A stretch of DNA of 6,128 bases, from positions 9,143-15,270 of the forward strand of contig DUHG01000133.1 in NCBI GenBank assembly GCA_013330975.1. Reading direction: 5' to 3'. The translations under genes were made by a program, and so were the position numbers. Shown here one piece after another: positions 5,728-6,128 of the stretch. How positions within the stretch are numbered: the stretch's first letter is position 1; the number at the start of each line of letters is the position of its first letter. The notes beneath the pieces were generated by a model. The model was not told the DNA's origin and did no database searches. It saw only the letters and a list, made by a program, of their open reading frames with translations. Origin of the DNA: Candidatus Bathyarchaeota archaeon. GTDB taxonomy: Archaea; Thermoproteota; Bathyarchaeia; Bathyarchaeales; Bathycorpusculaceae.

Positions 5728-5862
5728 ATGTTATTGTCAAGAAGAGAGAAAAAAGCAGCAGGTTTAGAACAGCATAAGAAACTGCAACGAGAGAAAAACC
5801 TCAAGAGAAAAGAGAAAAAGCAAGTCGCACTTCCAGCAAAACATGCGAAAGGCAAAAAATAG
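5728..5862 (+). CDS. Small Lys/Arg-rich protein, 44 residues, function unknown
   Basis: The frame is open from 5665 (GTG, overlapping the TRAM stop by one base) to the TAG at 5860-5862. The ATG at 5728 is the likelier start because a TATA-like box lies just upstream and because the residues before it look unrelated to the rest. The 44-residue product begins MLLSRREKKAAG, contains QHKKLQREKNLKRKEKK and ends in AKHAKGKK: 13 Lys and 4 Arg against 4 Glu. It has a helical, charged middle and no hydrophobic core, so it is probably disordered until it binds RNA, DNA or a ribosome. I do not recognise the family. It follows the TRAM gene by 62 bases on the same strand, which may hint at a shared role in RNA handling. 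It ends 28 bases from the convergent YkgJ-type gene. Confidence 0.5.
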   Translation: MLLSRREKKAAGLEQHKKLQREKNLKRKEKKQVALPAKHAKGKK

Positions 5863-5890
5863 TCGCGCCTAATCAAGGCTGCTAAAAGAT

Positions 5891-6128
5891 CTATTGCGGA
5901 GTTCGCCTCTTTTCAGCTTCTGCATCTATCTTGTCGAGAAGCCTCAGCACTATCAACCCTTTCCTCGCAATTTGTTTTTCATCCAACGTGTCCTTTGCAC
6001 GACAAATGTAATCCAGAACTATTCCTTTTCTTTCATCATAAATTACGGGATAGACACGACAACCAGATGGTCTAAAACTATAGACCCTGCAACGTCGATT
6101 TTGAACATCGTAGAAAACGCAGTGGTTA
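5891..6128 (-). CDS. YkgJ-type cysteine-cluster protein, C-terminal part (5' end outside window)
   Basis: The last 78 residues of a protein that runs in from the right edge on the minus strand and stops at a TAG at 5893-5891. The visible part begins NHCVFYD, then RRCRVYSFRPSGCRVYP (12-28 of the visible part), with further cysteine in YICRAKD, and ends in a charged helix (DAEAEKRRTPQ). The C-x9-C-x9-C spacing with RP-x2-CR-x-(Y/F)P is the second half of the CxxCxxCC zinc/iron-chelating domain found in YkgJ-like proteins; the eponymous CxxCxxCC half would lie beyond the window. The family is widespread, presumed to bind metal or an iron-sulfur cluster through the cysteines, and its cellular role is not settled. 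It is convergent with the small basic protein. Confidence 0.85.
   Translation of the reverse strand, partial: NHCVFYDVQNRRCRVYSFRPSGCRVYPVIYDERKGIVLDYICRAKDTLDEKQIARKGLIVLRLLDKIDAEAEKRRTPQ

Noticed and set aside
1..6128. Mobile elements, CRISPR arrays, attachment sites or a replication origin
   Set aside because: No transposase, integrase, terminal inverted repeats, regularly spaced direct repeats or origin-like repeats were seen on either strand.

Overview
The window looks like chromosomal DNA of an uncultured archaeon, most likely a mesophilic member of the Bathyarchaeia/Thermoproteota side. The evidence is TATA-like boxes placed for short-leader or leaderless mRNAs, a stand-alone TRAM-domain protein, a GYD-domain protein, an archaeal-type site-2 protease with a PDZ domain, and two secreted proteins with a C-terminal membrane anchor and a basic cytoplasmic tail. 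The lineage is inferred from protein style only; no rRNA or other marker gene is present.

Layout. 1-390 (+): the 3' end of an ABC-2 type exporter permease. 448-750 (-): a GYD-domain protein convergent with it. 751-1188: a non-coding stretch with a strong 12-bp hairpin and, close to the next gene, a cluster of GTGTTCC-type half-sites. 1189-2715 (+): a secreted, membrane-anchored eight-bladed PQQ-like beta-propeller. 2860-3699 (+): a second secreted, membrane-anchored protein of unknown function. 3712-4962 (-): a site-2 type intramembrane metalloprotease whose stop lies 12 bases from the previous gene's stop. 5120-5185 (-): a probable 21-residue lysine-rich mini-protein with its own TATA-like box, Shine-Dalgarno site and T-rich end. 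5413-5665 (+): a TRAM-domain protein whose start codon is out of frame with its body across a six-A run. 5728-5862 (+): a 44-residue Lys/Arg-rich protein. 5891-6128 (-): the C-terminal part of a YkgJ-type cysteine-cluster protein.

How the genes fit together. The middle of the window is a cell-envelope neighbourhood: two exported, membrane-tethered proteins followed convergently by a membrane protease. The right part is a cluster of small basic, probably nucleic-acid-binding proteins. No long operon is visible; most genes seem to be transcribed singly. There are no mobile elements, CRISPR arrays, tRNAs or rRNAs. The items most worth checking are the TRAM frameshift, the mini-gene at 5120-5185, and the structured elements in 751-1188.
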